NCBI RefSeq assembly: GCF_004795055.1
Contig: NZ_SSBJ01000021.1
Span: 86,786-150,785 of the forward strand
DNA from: Streptomyces sp. A1136
Lineage (GTDB): Bacteria > Actinomycetota > Actinomycetes > Streptomycetales > Streptomycetaceae
Length of the DNA: 64,000 bases
Reading direction: 5' to 3'
The position numbers were made by a program, and so were the translations under genes. Positions within the stretch are counted from its first letter, which is position 1, and each line of letters starts with the position of its first letter. Of the stretch, positions 52,392 through 59,676 are shown piece by piece. The notes under the pieces were generated by a model, which made no database searches, had not been told where the DNA came from, and saw only the letters and a program-made list of their open reading frames with translations.

Positions 52392-53459
52392 TTACTCCTC
52401 CTTCGAGCGGCGCGCGAGGCCCAGCGCGTAGTCCGGCCACCAGCGCCCGGCCTGCGGGCCGCCCCGGCAGGGGCCGTCGGACTCGCCGGGCCGCTTGATC
52501 CAAAGGTACGCGTCCACGAGCGGGTCGCCCGTGGCGTCGGTCGGCGGGGTGCCGAGGGCGCGGCCGGGCGGGTTGCACCAGGCCTCCTGCCCGTGTCCCG
52601 GCAGCGGGCCGGCGCCGTTGCGGCTGGTGTCGATGACGAAGTGCTTGCCCTTGGCGGCCCGGGAGAGTTCGGCGCCGTACGCCCGGGTGTCGGCGTCCGA
52701 CTGGAAGTTGGAGACGTTGAGGGAGAAGCCGTCGGCGCGGTCGAGGCCCGCCTGGTACAGGGCGTCGACGAGCTTGCCGGTGTCCTTGACCCAGGCCGGG
52801 TTGCCCGCGTCGATGTAGACCTTGGTCTCGCGGTTGCGCTTGAGCCGGTCGACGGCCTCGGAGAGCAGTTGGAAGCGCTCCTGGCGGCGTTCGGCCTGCG
52901 TACAGCCGTCCACGAGGTGGGGCACGGCGTCCGGCTCCAGGACCACCATCGTCTTCTGTCGGCCGATGTTGTCGGCGACGGCGCCGATCCAGCCGCGGTA
53001 GGCACCGGCGTCGACGGCCCCACCGGCCGAGTGCTGCCCGCAGTCCCGGTAGGGGATGTTGTACGCCGTCAGGAGCAGGGTCCGCCCGGCGGCGTGCGCG
53101 GCCTGCGCGGTGCGGCGGATCTCGGGACCGGGGTCGTCGCCGGGCACCCACAGGGCCATCGGCCGGTCCGCGATGCGGCGCAGGACCTGGGCGTCACCGG
53201 TGCGGCCGGCCGCCTCCCAGGCGGCGACCTGCCGGGCCGCGTCGCTCCGCGGGTCGACCCAGAAGGGCGAGGCGTCGCCGGCCGGGGTGGTCGAGGCGGT
53301 GGCCGACGGGGTGGCCCCGGAGCCGGAGCCGCGCGGCGGCGCGGGCTCGGGCCGGGCCTGCGGGTGCCCGCCGCAGCCGGGCACGGTGGCCAGGAGGAGG
53401 GCGAGGCCGAGGCCGAGTGCGGTGGCGCGGGGGCGGGTTCTGCGTCGACGGCCTGGCAT
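52392..53459 (-). CDS. GH6-family endoglucanase, probable lipoprotein
   Basis: 355 residues from ATG 53459 (GAGGAAG upstream); ATG 53513 is an alternative. An Arg-rich start, hydrophobic core and VPGC near residue 30 suggest a lipoprotein signal, followed by a Pro/Ser linker. GH6 motifs: YNIPYRDCGQHSAGGA with the acid region, VVLEPDAVPH with the catalytic Asp, and WIKRPGESDG near the end. It hydrolyses beta-1,4-glucan, presumably trimming the glycan made by the adjacent synthase. It converges on the GlxA-like gene (14-nt gap). Confidence 0.87.
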   Translation of the reverse strand: MPGRRRRTRPRATALGLGLALLLATVPGCGGHPQARPEPAPPRGSGSGATPSATASTTPAGDASPFWVDPRSDAARQVAAWEAAGRTGDAQVLRRIADRPMALWVPGDDPGPEIRRTAQAAHAAGRTLLLTAYNIPYRDCGQHSAGGAVDAGAYRGWIGAVADNIGRQKTMVVLEPDAVPHLVDGCTQAERRQERFQLLSEAVDRLKRNRETKVYIDAGNPAWVKDTGKLVDALYQAGLDRADGFSLNVSNFQSDADTRAYGAELSRAAKGKHFVIDTSRNGAGPLPGHGQEAWCNPPGRALGTPPTDATGDPLVDAYLWIKRPGESDGPCRGGPQAGRWWPDYALGLARRSKEE

Positions 53460-53556
53460 CCGGCGGCTTCCTCGGGGCGAAGGGTGGGGCAGCGGACCGG
53501 GACATGGTGACATAACGGGCGCAACGGCCCTGCCGCGACACTTCGGCCCCGCGAAC

Positions 53557-54543
53557 CTAGGTCGGGCCGCCGTTCGTCAGGGCGATGGCCAAGGGGGTGC
53601 GCTCGTAGAACACCTGGTGCCCGTGACGGGCCGCGAGCAGGAGACCCGCCGCCCGCAGGGTCTTCAGGTGGGCGGAGACCGTGGAAGGGGCCAGGCCCAG
53701 CAGGGCGGCGAGGGCCGTCGTCGAGGCGGGTTCGGTCAGGGCGCACAGGATGTCGGCGCGCGCCCGGCCCAGCAGGGCGGCCAAGGGCCCCGGGGTGGCT
53801 TCCGTCGAGGTCGTCCACAGGGCGCCGATCCCGCGCGCCGGGTACACCAGCGTCGGCTGCCAGGGCGGGTCGTAGCCGCCGACGACCTCCGGCCAGACGA
53901 ACGCGCTCGGCATCAGCAGCAGACCCTGCCCGTCCAGGCGGCGTTCGTGGTGCACGGCCCGCTCGACGGTGAGGGTGTCGTGCGACCAGCTCAGGTCGGG
54001 ATGCAGCCCGTCGAACAACGCCTCCAGGCCGCCCGCAGCCAGTCGCCGCGAGTGGAAGAGGATGTCGGCTTCCAACAGGGCCCGCAGGCGCGGCCAGTGC
54101 GGGGCGATCAACGCCTCCCAGGCCCGCTCGTGCAGGTCGGCCAATTCCTGTACGGCCCGGGCGGGATCCTCCAGCATCCGCCGCCCGAGCTCGCTCTCCG
54201 ATGCGCCCGGGGTACAGGCCAGGGAGCGCCTGAGCTCTTCGCCCGCCGCCCCCGGGTCGGTGGCGCGGACGCGGGCCAACTCCTCCGCGATGGTGACGGA
54301 GGGTCCGAGCGGCGGTGGGCTGAGGAAGTCCGGGTGGTGCCCCTTGCGGGGCATCAGCAGCCACAGTGGCCGCAGGTCGAGCGTCCGCGCCGTCTCCCTG
54401 ATCCCCCGCAGCCAGGGCAGGTGGTACGTCTGGCGGTTCGGGTCGCGCAGCACCCGAACCGCCTCCTGCGTCTCCCAGCGGGGGGAGAGGGAGAAGCGGC
54501 AGCGCAGCAGGTCCACGGGTTCGAAGCGGAAGCGGTAGGCCAT
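53557..54543 (-). CDS. ArsR-type winged-helix regulator with N-terminal DUF5937-like domain
   Basis: 328 residues. A large N-terminal domain (1-240) with YHLPWLRGI and FSLSPRWE, followed by a C-terminal winged helix (about 255-320: DILCALTEPASTTALAALLG and PSTVSAHLKTLRAAGLL). No Cys metal site, so it is not a classical metal sensor. ATG 54543. It is divergent from an MFS exporter across 84 nt that holds a 20-bp inverted repeat, the typical layout of a repressor and its target. It also lies upstream of the GH6 gene on the same strand, 97 nt away. Confidence 0.85.
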   Translation of the reverse strand: MAYRFRFEPVDLLRCRFSLSPRWETQEAVRVLRDPNRQTYHLPWLRGIRETARTLDLRPLWLLMPRKGHHPDFLSPPPLGPSVTIAEELARVRATDPGAAGEELRRSLACTPGASESELGRRMLEDPARAVQELADLHERAWEALIAPHWPRLRALLEADILFHSRRLAAGGLEALFDGLHPDLSWSHDTLTVERAVHHERRLDGQGLLLMPSAFVWPEVVGGYDPPWQPTLVYPARGIGALWTTSTEATPGPLAALLGRARADILCALTEPASTTALAALLGLAPSTVSAHLKTLRAAGLLLAARHGHQVFYERTPLAIALTNGGPT

Positions 54544-54569
54544 CCGCCCAGTGTCCCGGCCGCTCCCGG

Positions 54570-54589
54570 GATTCGGGCAGGGCCGAATC
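54570..54589. promoter_or_regulatory. Candidate operator between the ArsR-like and MFS genes
   Basis: GATTCGG (54570-54576), six bases, CCGAATC (54583-54589): a perfect 7-bp inverted repeat centred in the 84-nt divergent promoter region. Confidence 0.6.
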
Positions 54590-54627
54590 ACTGTCGGCGC
54601 GGGCGCCGTTCGGCCAGGGTCCGCGGT

Positions 54628-55878
54628 ATGGCATCCGTCAACCAGACCGGCGCCCCCGGCTACCGCTCGGTCCTCGCGACCGGGGAGTTCCGGGCCGTGT
54701 TCGCCGCGCACCTGATGTCCGTACTCGGCCTCGTCGTCGCCGAGATCTCGCTGACCGTCCTCGTCTACCGCGTCACAGGCTCCCCGCTGATGAGCGCGCT
54801 CACCTTCGCGCTCGGCTTCCTCCCCTACGTCCTGGGCGGGACCCTGCTCGCCGGGATCGCGGACCGGTACCCCGCCCGGCGGGTGCTCGTCACCTGCGAC
54901 CTCGTCTGCGCGGCCTGCGCGGTCGCCATGGTCCTGCCGGGGACCCCCGTCGCCGGACTCCTCGTGCTGCGCTGCGCCATGGCCTTCGTCGCACCGCTGT
55001 TCCAGGGCACCCGCAACGCCTCCCTCGCCGACGTCCTCGGACCCGGTGAGGCGTTCGTCCTCGGCCGCTCGCTGCTGCGCATGGTGGCCCAGAGCGCCCA
55101 ACTCGTCGGCTTCGGCCTCGGCGGGCTGCTGCTCACCGTGCTCGCCCCGCGCGGGGCGCTCGCGCTGACCGCCGCCGGGCTGGTGGCCTCCGCGCTGCTG
55201 CTGCGCCTCGGCACGACGGACCGGCCCGCGCGCACGGGCGCGCGCGCCGCCCGCGGTACGCCGCTCGCGGGTCTTGGCGCCGTCTTCGGGGACCGCCGCA
55301 GGCGGCTGCTGATCCTGCTGTTCTGGCTGCCGCCCGTCTTCGTGGTAGTCCCGGAGGCACTGCTCGCCCCCTACGCCGACGGCATCGGCGTCGGCACGGG
55401 GCCGCTCGGCCTGATGCTGTGCGCGCTGCCGGTCGGCACCATCGCGGGTGAGCTCTGGGCCGGCTCCGTGCTCACCGCCCGAACGCGTTCGCGGATCACG
55501 GCCCCGTTGGCGTCCGTCGGCATGCTGCCGCTCCTCTGCTACGCCCTGCGGCCGGGCGTACCCGGAGTCCTGGCGGCGCTGCTGCTCGCCGGACTGGCGC
55601 ACGCGTACACCCTGGGCCTCGACCGGATGTACCTCGACGCCGTCCCCGAGGAGCTGCGCGGCCGGGCGATGACGCTGCTCAGCACGGGACTGATGACCCT
55701 CCAGGGCGTGGGCATGGCGCTGGCCGGGGTCGCCGCCGAGTTCTGGCCGGTACACGTCGTCGTGACCGCCTCGGGCGCGCTCGGCACGGCCGTCGTCCTG
55801 CTGCTCCTCGCCCGGCTGCGGGCCACGGCGGAACCCGTGCGGGGGTCGAAGCGTGAGACGGGGCTGACCGTCAAATGA
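54628..55878 (+). CDS. Major facilitator superfamily exporter
   Basis: 416 residues, twelve predicted membrane helices. Motif A-like GIADRYPARRVLV lies between helices 2 and 3, and LFQGTRNASLADVL follows helix 4, as in multidrug-type MFS proteins. ATG 54628 gives a full first helix; the frame is open far upstream but there overlaps other genes. Expression is probably controlled by the divergent ArsR-like protein. Substrate unknown. Confidence 0.88.
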   Translation: MASVNQTGAPGYRSVLATGEFRAVFAAHLMSVLGLVVAEISLTVLVYRVTGSPLMSALTFALGFLPYVLGGTLLAGIADRYPARRVLVTCDLVCAACAVAMVLPGTPVAGLLVLRCAMAFVAPLFQGTRNASLADVLGPGEAFVLGRSLLRMVAQSAQLVGFGLGGLLLTVLAPRGALALTAAGLVASALLLRLGTTDRPARTGARAARGTPLAGLGAVFGDRRRRLLILLFWLPPVFVVVPEALLAPYADGIGVGTGPLGLMLCALPVGTIAGELWAGSVLTARTRSRITAPLASVGMLPLLCYALRPGVPGVLAALLLAGLAHAYTLGLDRMYLDAVPEELRGRAMTLLSTGLMTLQGVGMALAGVAAEFWPVHVVVTASGALGTAVVLLLLARLRATAEPVRGSKRETGLTVK

Positions 55879-55892
55879 CCGCCCGGTAGGGT
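55864..55892 (+). promoter_or_regulatory. Promoter of the MarR gene, leaderless type
   Basis: CTGACC (55864-55869) and TAGGGT (55887-55892) are 17 bp apart. Seven bases separate the -10 from the GTG at 55900, so transcription should begin at or next to the start codon. No ribosome-binding site is visible. It overlaps the MFS stop codon. Confidence 0.6.
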
Positions 55893-55899
55893 CTGCCGG

Positions 55900-56409
55900 G
55901 TGTCCAAGCCGCTCAGCCTTCCCTTCGACCCCATCGCCCGCGCCGACGAACTGTGGCGGCGGCGCTGGGGCCCGGTGCCCTCGATGGCCGCCATCACCTC
56001 GATCATGCGGGCGCACCAGATCCTGCTCGGCGAGGTCGACGCCGTCGTGAAGCCGTACGGACTGACCTTCGCCCGCTACGAGGCGCTGGTGCTGCTCACC
56101 TTCTCGCAGGCCGGCGAACTGCCGATGTCGAAGATCGGGGAGCGGCTGATGGTCCACCCGACCTCGGTGACGAACACCGTCGACCGTCTGGTGCGCTCGG
56201 GACTGGTGGACAAGCGCCCGAACCCGAACGACGGCCGCGGCACGCTCGCGTCCATCACCGACAAGGGGCGCGAGGTCGTCGAGGCCGCCACCCGGGACCT
56301 GATGGAGATCGACTTCGGTCTCGGCGCGTACGACTCCGAGGAGTGCGCCGAGATCTTCGCGCTGCTGCGTCCGCTGCGCGTGGCGGCCGGGGACTTCGAC
56401 GCGAAGTGA
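55900..56409 (+). CDS. MarR-family transcriptional regulator
   Basis: 169 residues. N-terminal dimer helices, then the winged helix (about 65-135: MSKIGERLMVHPTSVTNTVD and the wing RPNPNDGRGTLASITDKG). The start codon GTG 55900 has no ribosome-binding site and lies at the predicted transcription start. Together with the upstream MFS gene it could be an efflux control unit, but the DUF3817 and icmA genes downstream are also possible targets. Confidence 0.88.
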   Translation: MSKPLSLPFDPIARADELWRRRWGPVPSMAAITSIMRAHQILLGEVDAVVKPYGLTFARYEALVLLTFSQAGELPMSKIGERLMVHPTSVTNTVDRLVRSGLVDKRPNPNDGRGTLASITDKGREVVEAATRDLMEIDFGLGAYDSEECAEIFALLRPLRVAAGDFDAK

Positions 56410-56493
56410 ACGGCGCGCGGGGTGCGCGTTGTCACAGCGCCGGCACCGGGCCCCCGTCAAGATCGCGCATATCGGACGGCTAATCTCGATGGC

Positions 56494-56823
56494 ATGAAAA
56501 AGAGCGTGCTGACCCGGTACCGGGTGATGGCCTTCGCCACCGCCGTCATGCTGCTGGTGCTCTGCACCTGCATGATCTTCAAGTACGGATTCGACAAGGG
56601 CGCGGACCTGACCCTGGTGGTCTCCCAGATCCACGGCGTGCTCTTCATGATCTACCTCGTCTTCGCCTTCGACCTCAGCTCCAAGGCGAAGTGGCCCTTC
56701 GGCAAGATGATCTGGGTGCTGGCGAGCGGCACCATCCCGCTGGCCGCGTTCTTCGTCGAGCGCAAGGTCCGCGCGGAGATCGAGCCGCAGATCACCGACG
56801 GTCTGGCCACGGCCCGCGCCTAG
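56494..56823 (+). CDS. DUF3817 membrane protein, second copy
   Basis: 109 residues, three predicted helices (about 10-31, 45-62, 73-91). IHGVLFMIYLVFAFDLSSKAKWP is the DUF3817 signature shared with the gene at 47722. TAATCT (56481-56486) ends seven bases before ATG 56494 and no ribosome-binding site is visible, so the message may be leaderless; the -35 is poor. A terminator follows before icmA. Confidence 0.85.
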   Translation: MKKSVLTRYRVMAFATAVMLLVLCTCMIFKYGFDKGADLTLVVSQIHGVLFMIYLVFAFDLSSKAKWPFGKMIWVLASGTIPLAAFFVERKVRAEIEPQITDGLATARA

Positions 56824-56888
56824 GTCGCGACCGGGTCCTCCCTCCGACGGGACCAGGGCCCGGCTCGCGTCTCACCTGTTTCCGGCTG

Positions 56889-56913
56889 CCCCCGGGGGAC
56901 TCCCCGGGGGTTT
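56889..56913 (+). terminator. Terminator after DUF3817
   Basis: CCCCCGGGG (56889-56897) and CCCCGGGGG (56902-56910) form a perfect 9-bp stem with a four-base loop, followed by TTT. It isolates icmA from upstream transcription. Confidence 0.8.
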
Positions 56914-56917
56914 GCCA

Positions 56918-56947
56918 TCGACATTTACTAGGACGTCCTAGTAAATT
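56918..56947 (+). promoter_or_regulatory. icmA promoter overlapped by a perfect 24-bp palindrome
   Basis: ATTTACTAGGAC (56923-56934) is followed directly by its exact reverse complement (56935-56946), 24 of 24 bases. TCGACA (-35, 56918-56923) and TAAATT (-10, 56942-56947), spaced 18 bp, embrace it, and ATG 56955 lies seven bases after the -10. The palindrome thus fills the spacer and most of the -10, the position of a repressor operator. Confidence 0.8.
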
Positions 56948-56954
56948 CATGGGT

Positions 56955-58655
56955 ATGGACGCTGACGCCATTGAGGAGGGCCGCCGCCGCTGGCAGGCCC
57001 GGTACGACAAGGCCCGCAAGCGCGAGGCCGATTTCACGACGCTCTCCGGAGATGACGTCGACCCCGTCTACGGGCCCCGGCCCGGCGACTCGTACGAGGG
57101 TTTCGAGCGCATCGGCTGGCCGGGGGAGTACCCCTTCACCCGCGGCCTGCACGCCACCGGCTACCGCGGCCGGACCTGGACGATCCGGCAGTTCGCCGGG
57201 TTCGGGAACGCCGAGCAGACCAACGAGCGCTACAAGATGATCCTGGCCGCCGGCGGCGGCGGGCTCTCCGTCGCCTTCGACATGCCGACCCTCATGGGAC
57301 GCGACTCCGACGACCCCCGCGCGCTCGGCGAGGTCGGCCACTGCGGCGTCGCCATAGACTCCGCCGCCGACATGGAGGTCCTGTTCAAGGACATCCCGCT
57401 GGGTGACGTCACCACCTCGATGACCATCAGCGGACCGGCCGTGCCCGCGTTCTGCATGTACCTGGTCGCCGCCGAGCGGCAGGGCGTCGACCCCGCCGTG
57501 CTCAACGGCACGCTCCAGACCGACATCTTCAAGGAGTACATCGCCCAGAAGGAGTGGCTCTTCGAACCGGAGCCGCACCTTCGCCTCATCGGCGACCTCA
57601 TGGAGTACTGCGCCGACGGCATCCCGGCCTACAAGCCGCTGTCGGTGTCCGGCTACCACATCCGCGAGGCCGGGGCGACGGCGGCGCAGGAGCTCGCGTA
57701 CACCCTCGCCGACGGCTTCGGCTACGTGGAACTGGGCCTCTCCCGCGGACTGGACGTGGACCACTTCGCGTCCGGTCTCTCCTTCTTCTTCGACGCGCAC
57801 CTCGACTTCTTCGAGGAGATCGCCAAGTTCCGCGCCGCGCGCAGGATCTGGGCCCGCTGGATGAAGGAGGTGTACGGGGCGAAGTCCGACAAGACGATGT
57901 GGCTGCGCTTCCACACCCAGACCGCCGGCGTCTCCCTCACCGCCCAGCAGCCGTACAACAACGTCGTACGGACCGCCGTCGAAGCCCTCGCGGCCGTCCT
58001 CGGCGGCACCAACTCGCTGCACACCAACGCCCTCGACGAGACCCTCGCGCTGCCGAGCGAGCAGGCAGCCGAGATCGCCCTGCGCACGCAGCAGGTGCTG
58101 ATGGAGGAGACCGGCGTCGCCAACGTGGCCGACCCGCTGGGCGGTTCCTGGTACGTGGAGCAGCTCACCGACCGCATCGAGGCCGACGCGGAGAAGATCT
58201 TCGAGCAGATCAGGGAGCGCGGTCTGCGCGCCCACCCGGACGGGCGGCACCCGATCGGCCCGATCACCTCCGGCATCCTGCGCGGCATCGAGGACGGCTG
58301 GTTCACCGGCGAGATCGCCGAGTCGGCGTTCCGCTACCAGCGGGCACTGGAGAAGGGCGACAAGCGGGTGGTCGGCGTCAACGTCCACCACGGCTCGGTC
58401 ACCGGCGACCTGGAGATCCTCCGGGTCAGCCACGAGGTCGAGCGCGAACAGGTCCGCGTCCTCGCGGAACGCAAGGACCGCCGCGACGACGCCAAGGTGA
58501 CCGAGGCCCTGGCGCGGATGCTGGACGCCGCCCGGGACGGCTCGAACATGATCCCGGCGATGCTGGACGCCGTGCGCGCCGAGGCCACGCTGGGCGAGAT
58601 CTGCAACGCCCTCCGGGACGAGTGGGGCACCTACACCGAGCCGCCCGGCTTCTGA
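56955..58655 (+). CDS. icmA: Isobutyryl-CoA mutase, large (substrate-binding) subunit
   Basis: 566 residues, exactly the length of Streptomyces IcmA, with N-terminus MDADAIEEGRRRWQARYDK. With the small B12-binding subunit IcmB (encoded elsewhere) it interconverts isobutyryl-CoA and butyryl-CoA, feeding polyketide precursors and valine breakdown. TIM-barrel substrate domain; YPFTRGLHATGYRGRTWTIR and LSFFFDAHLDFFEEIAK are visible. The absence of the C-terminal DxHxxG cobalamin domain excludes a one-chain methylmalonyl-CoA mutase. ATG 56955 is chosen over ATG 56949 for family length and promoter spacing. Confidence 0.94.
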   Translation: MDADAIEEGRRRWQARYDKARKREADFTTLSGDDVDPVYGPRPGDSYEGFERIGWPGEYPFTRGLHATGYRGRTWTIRQFAGFGNAEQTNERYKMILAAGGGGLSVAFDMPTLMGRDSDDPRALGEVGHCGVAIDSAADMEVLFKDIPLGDVTTSMTISGPAVPAFCMYLVAAERQGVDPAVLNGTLQTDIFKEYIAQKEWLFEPEPHLRLIGDLMEYCADGIPAYKPLSVSGYHIREAGATAAQELAYTLADGFGYVELGLSRGLDVDHFASGLSFFFDAHLDFFEEIAKFRAARRIWARWMKEVYGAKSDKTMWLRFHTQTAGVSLTAQQPYNNVVRTAVEALAAVLGGTNSLHTNALDETLALPSEQAAEIALRTQQVLMEETGVANVADPLGGSWYVEQLTDRIEADAEKIFEQIRERGLRAHPDGRHPIGPITSGILRGIEDGWFTGEIAESAFRYQRALEKGDKRVVGVNVHHGSVTGDLEILRVSHEVEREQVRVLAERKDRRDDAKVTEALARMLDAARDGSNMIPAMLDAVRAEATLGEICNALRDEWGTYTEPPGF

Positions 58656-58693
58656 GGCGGCCGGGCCCCGGCCCGCTCGCGAAGATGTGGAAC

Positions 58694-58735
58694 GGCCGGT
58701 CGGGTCCCGCCTGCGCGGCGGACCCGACCGGCCTT
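58694..58735. terminator. Bidirectional terminator between icmA and the TetR gene
   Basis: GGCCGGTCGGGTC (58694-58706) pairs perfectly with GACCCGACCGGCC (58721-58733); CCGC/GCGG extends the inside. TTCCTGT follows on the plus strand. Confidence 0.88.
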
Positions 58736-58783
58736 CCTGTCACGGGCCGGCGCCGGCCGCGGTCGCCGCCGTAGGGCGGGGCT

Positions 58784-59434
58784 TCACGCCTCGGGCGCGC
58801 CCCGGAGGCCGTGCATCAGGAGGGTGGTGAAGGTGGCCACCCAGAGTTCGTCCACCGGTTCGCAGCTCACCAGCGCCCGGTGCACCACCGTGCCCGCGAT
58901 CACGTCGAAGATCAGGTCGGTGGTGTGCCCGGCGAGGGACTCGTCCTCCTCGTACGGCAGTTCCCCGCGGGCCTGCGCGCGTTCGCGGCCCAGTACGACG
59001 AGACGTTTCTGCCGGTCGACGATCGCCGACTTGATCCGGTCGCGCAGCGCCGCGTCCCGGGTGGACTCCGCGACGACCGCCATCAGGGCCGTACGGGCCT
59101 CGGGCCGGCGCAGCAGCTCCGCGAACCGGAGGACGACGTACTCTATGTCGGCTTCCAGCGAGCCCCGGTCGGGGAGTTCGAGCGCGTCGAAGAGTTCCGC
59201 GACCGCGTCCACCACCAGCTCGTTCTTGCCCGCCCAGCGCCGGTAGAGGGTGGTCTTCGCGACCCCGGCCCGGGCCGAGACGTCCCCCATCGTCAACTTC
59301 GACCAGCCCAGCTCCACCAGCGCGTCCCGGGTCGCCGCCAGGATCGCGGCGTCCGCCGCCGCGCTGCGGGGGCGGCCGGTGCGGCCGGGTGGGGAGCTGG
59401 AGCCGGGGGTGGGGTTGCGCATGGCCGAGACCAT
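58784..59434 (-). CDS. TetR-family transcriptional regulator
   Basis: 216 residues. Disordered Pro/Ser/Gly N-terminus (1-25), then the TetR helix-turn-helix (about 27-70: AILAATRDALVELGWSKLTM, GVAKTTLYRRWAGKNELV) and a TetR_C-type ligand domain. ATG 59434 or ATG 59422 may be used. It converges on icmA, and the palindrome before icmA has the size and symmetry of a TetR operator, so IcmA or its acyl-CoA substrates may be its target and ligand. That link is inference. The gene is divergent from the thioredoxin-like gene. Confidence 0.88.
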   Translation of the reverse strand: MVSAMRNPTPGSSSPPGRTGRPRSAAADAAILAATRDALVELGWSKLTMGDVSARAGVAKTTLYRRWAGKNELVVDAVAELFDALELPDRGSLEADIEYVVLRFAELLRRPEARTALMAVVAESTRDAALRDRIKSAIVDRQKRLVVLGRERAQARGELPYEEDESLAGHTTDLIFDVIAGTVVHRALVSCEPVDELWVATFTTLLMHGLRGAPEA

Positions 59435-59676
59435 ACCCGCCAGTAGGGGAACCTCCGGGAGCCCTCGCGGTGTGGTTCAGATCACGACCCCCGACCGGCC
59501 GACGGGGCGCGGCGGCGAGTTACGCTACGGCTCGTAGCGTAAGAGCGACAACCACGCGAAGCTACAGGCGCCAGGTGGGGACCCGGCGCCGCAGGACGGA
59601 ACACCGGCGCGGGAATTTCCGGGCCGGCTTGTCCGATCCTTTTCGTCGGCGCGCGCACACGGGGGAGGATGTACGC

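Noticed and set aside
48220..53151. Open frame of 1643 codons on the minus strand opposite the csl/glx genes
   Set aside because: Composition is that of an antisense shadow of real genes on the plus strand. It spans several genes and contains no recognisable domain.
56955..58655. Methylmalonyl-CoA mutase large subunit (MutB) or MeaA
   Set aside because: The 566-residue length, the lack of a C-terminal B12-binding DxHxxG domain and the close match to remembered IcmA sequence favour isobutyryl-CoA mutase.
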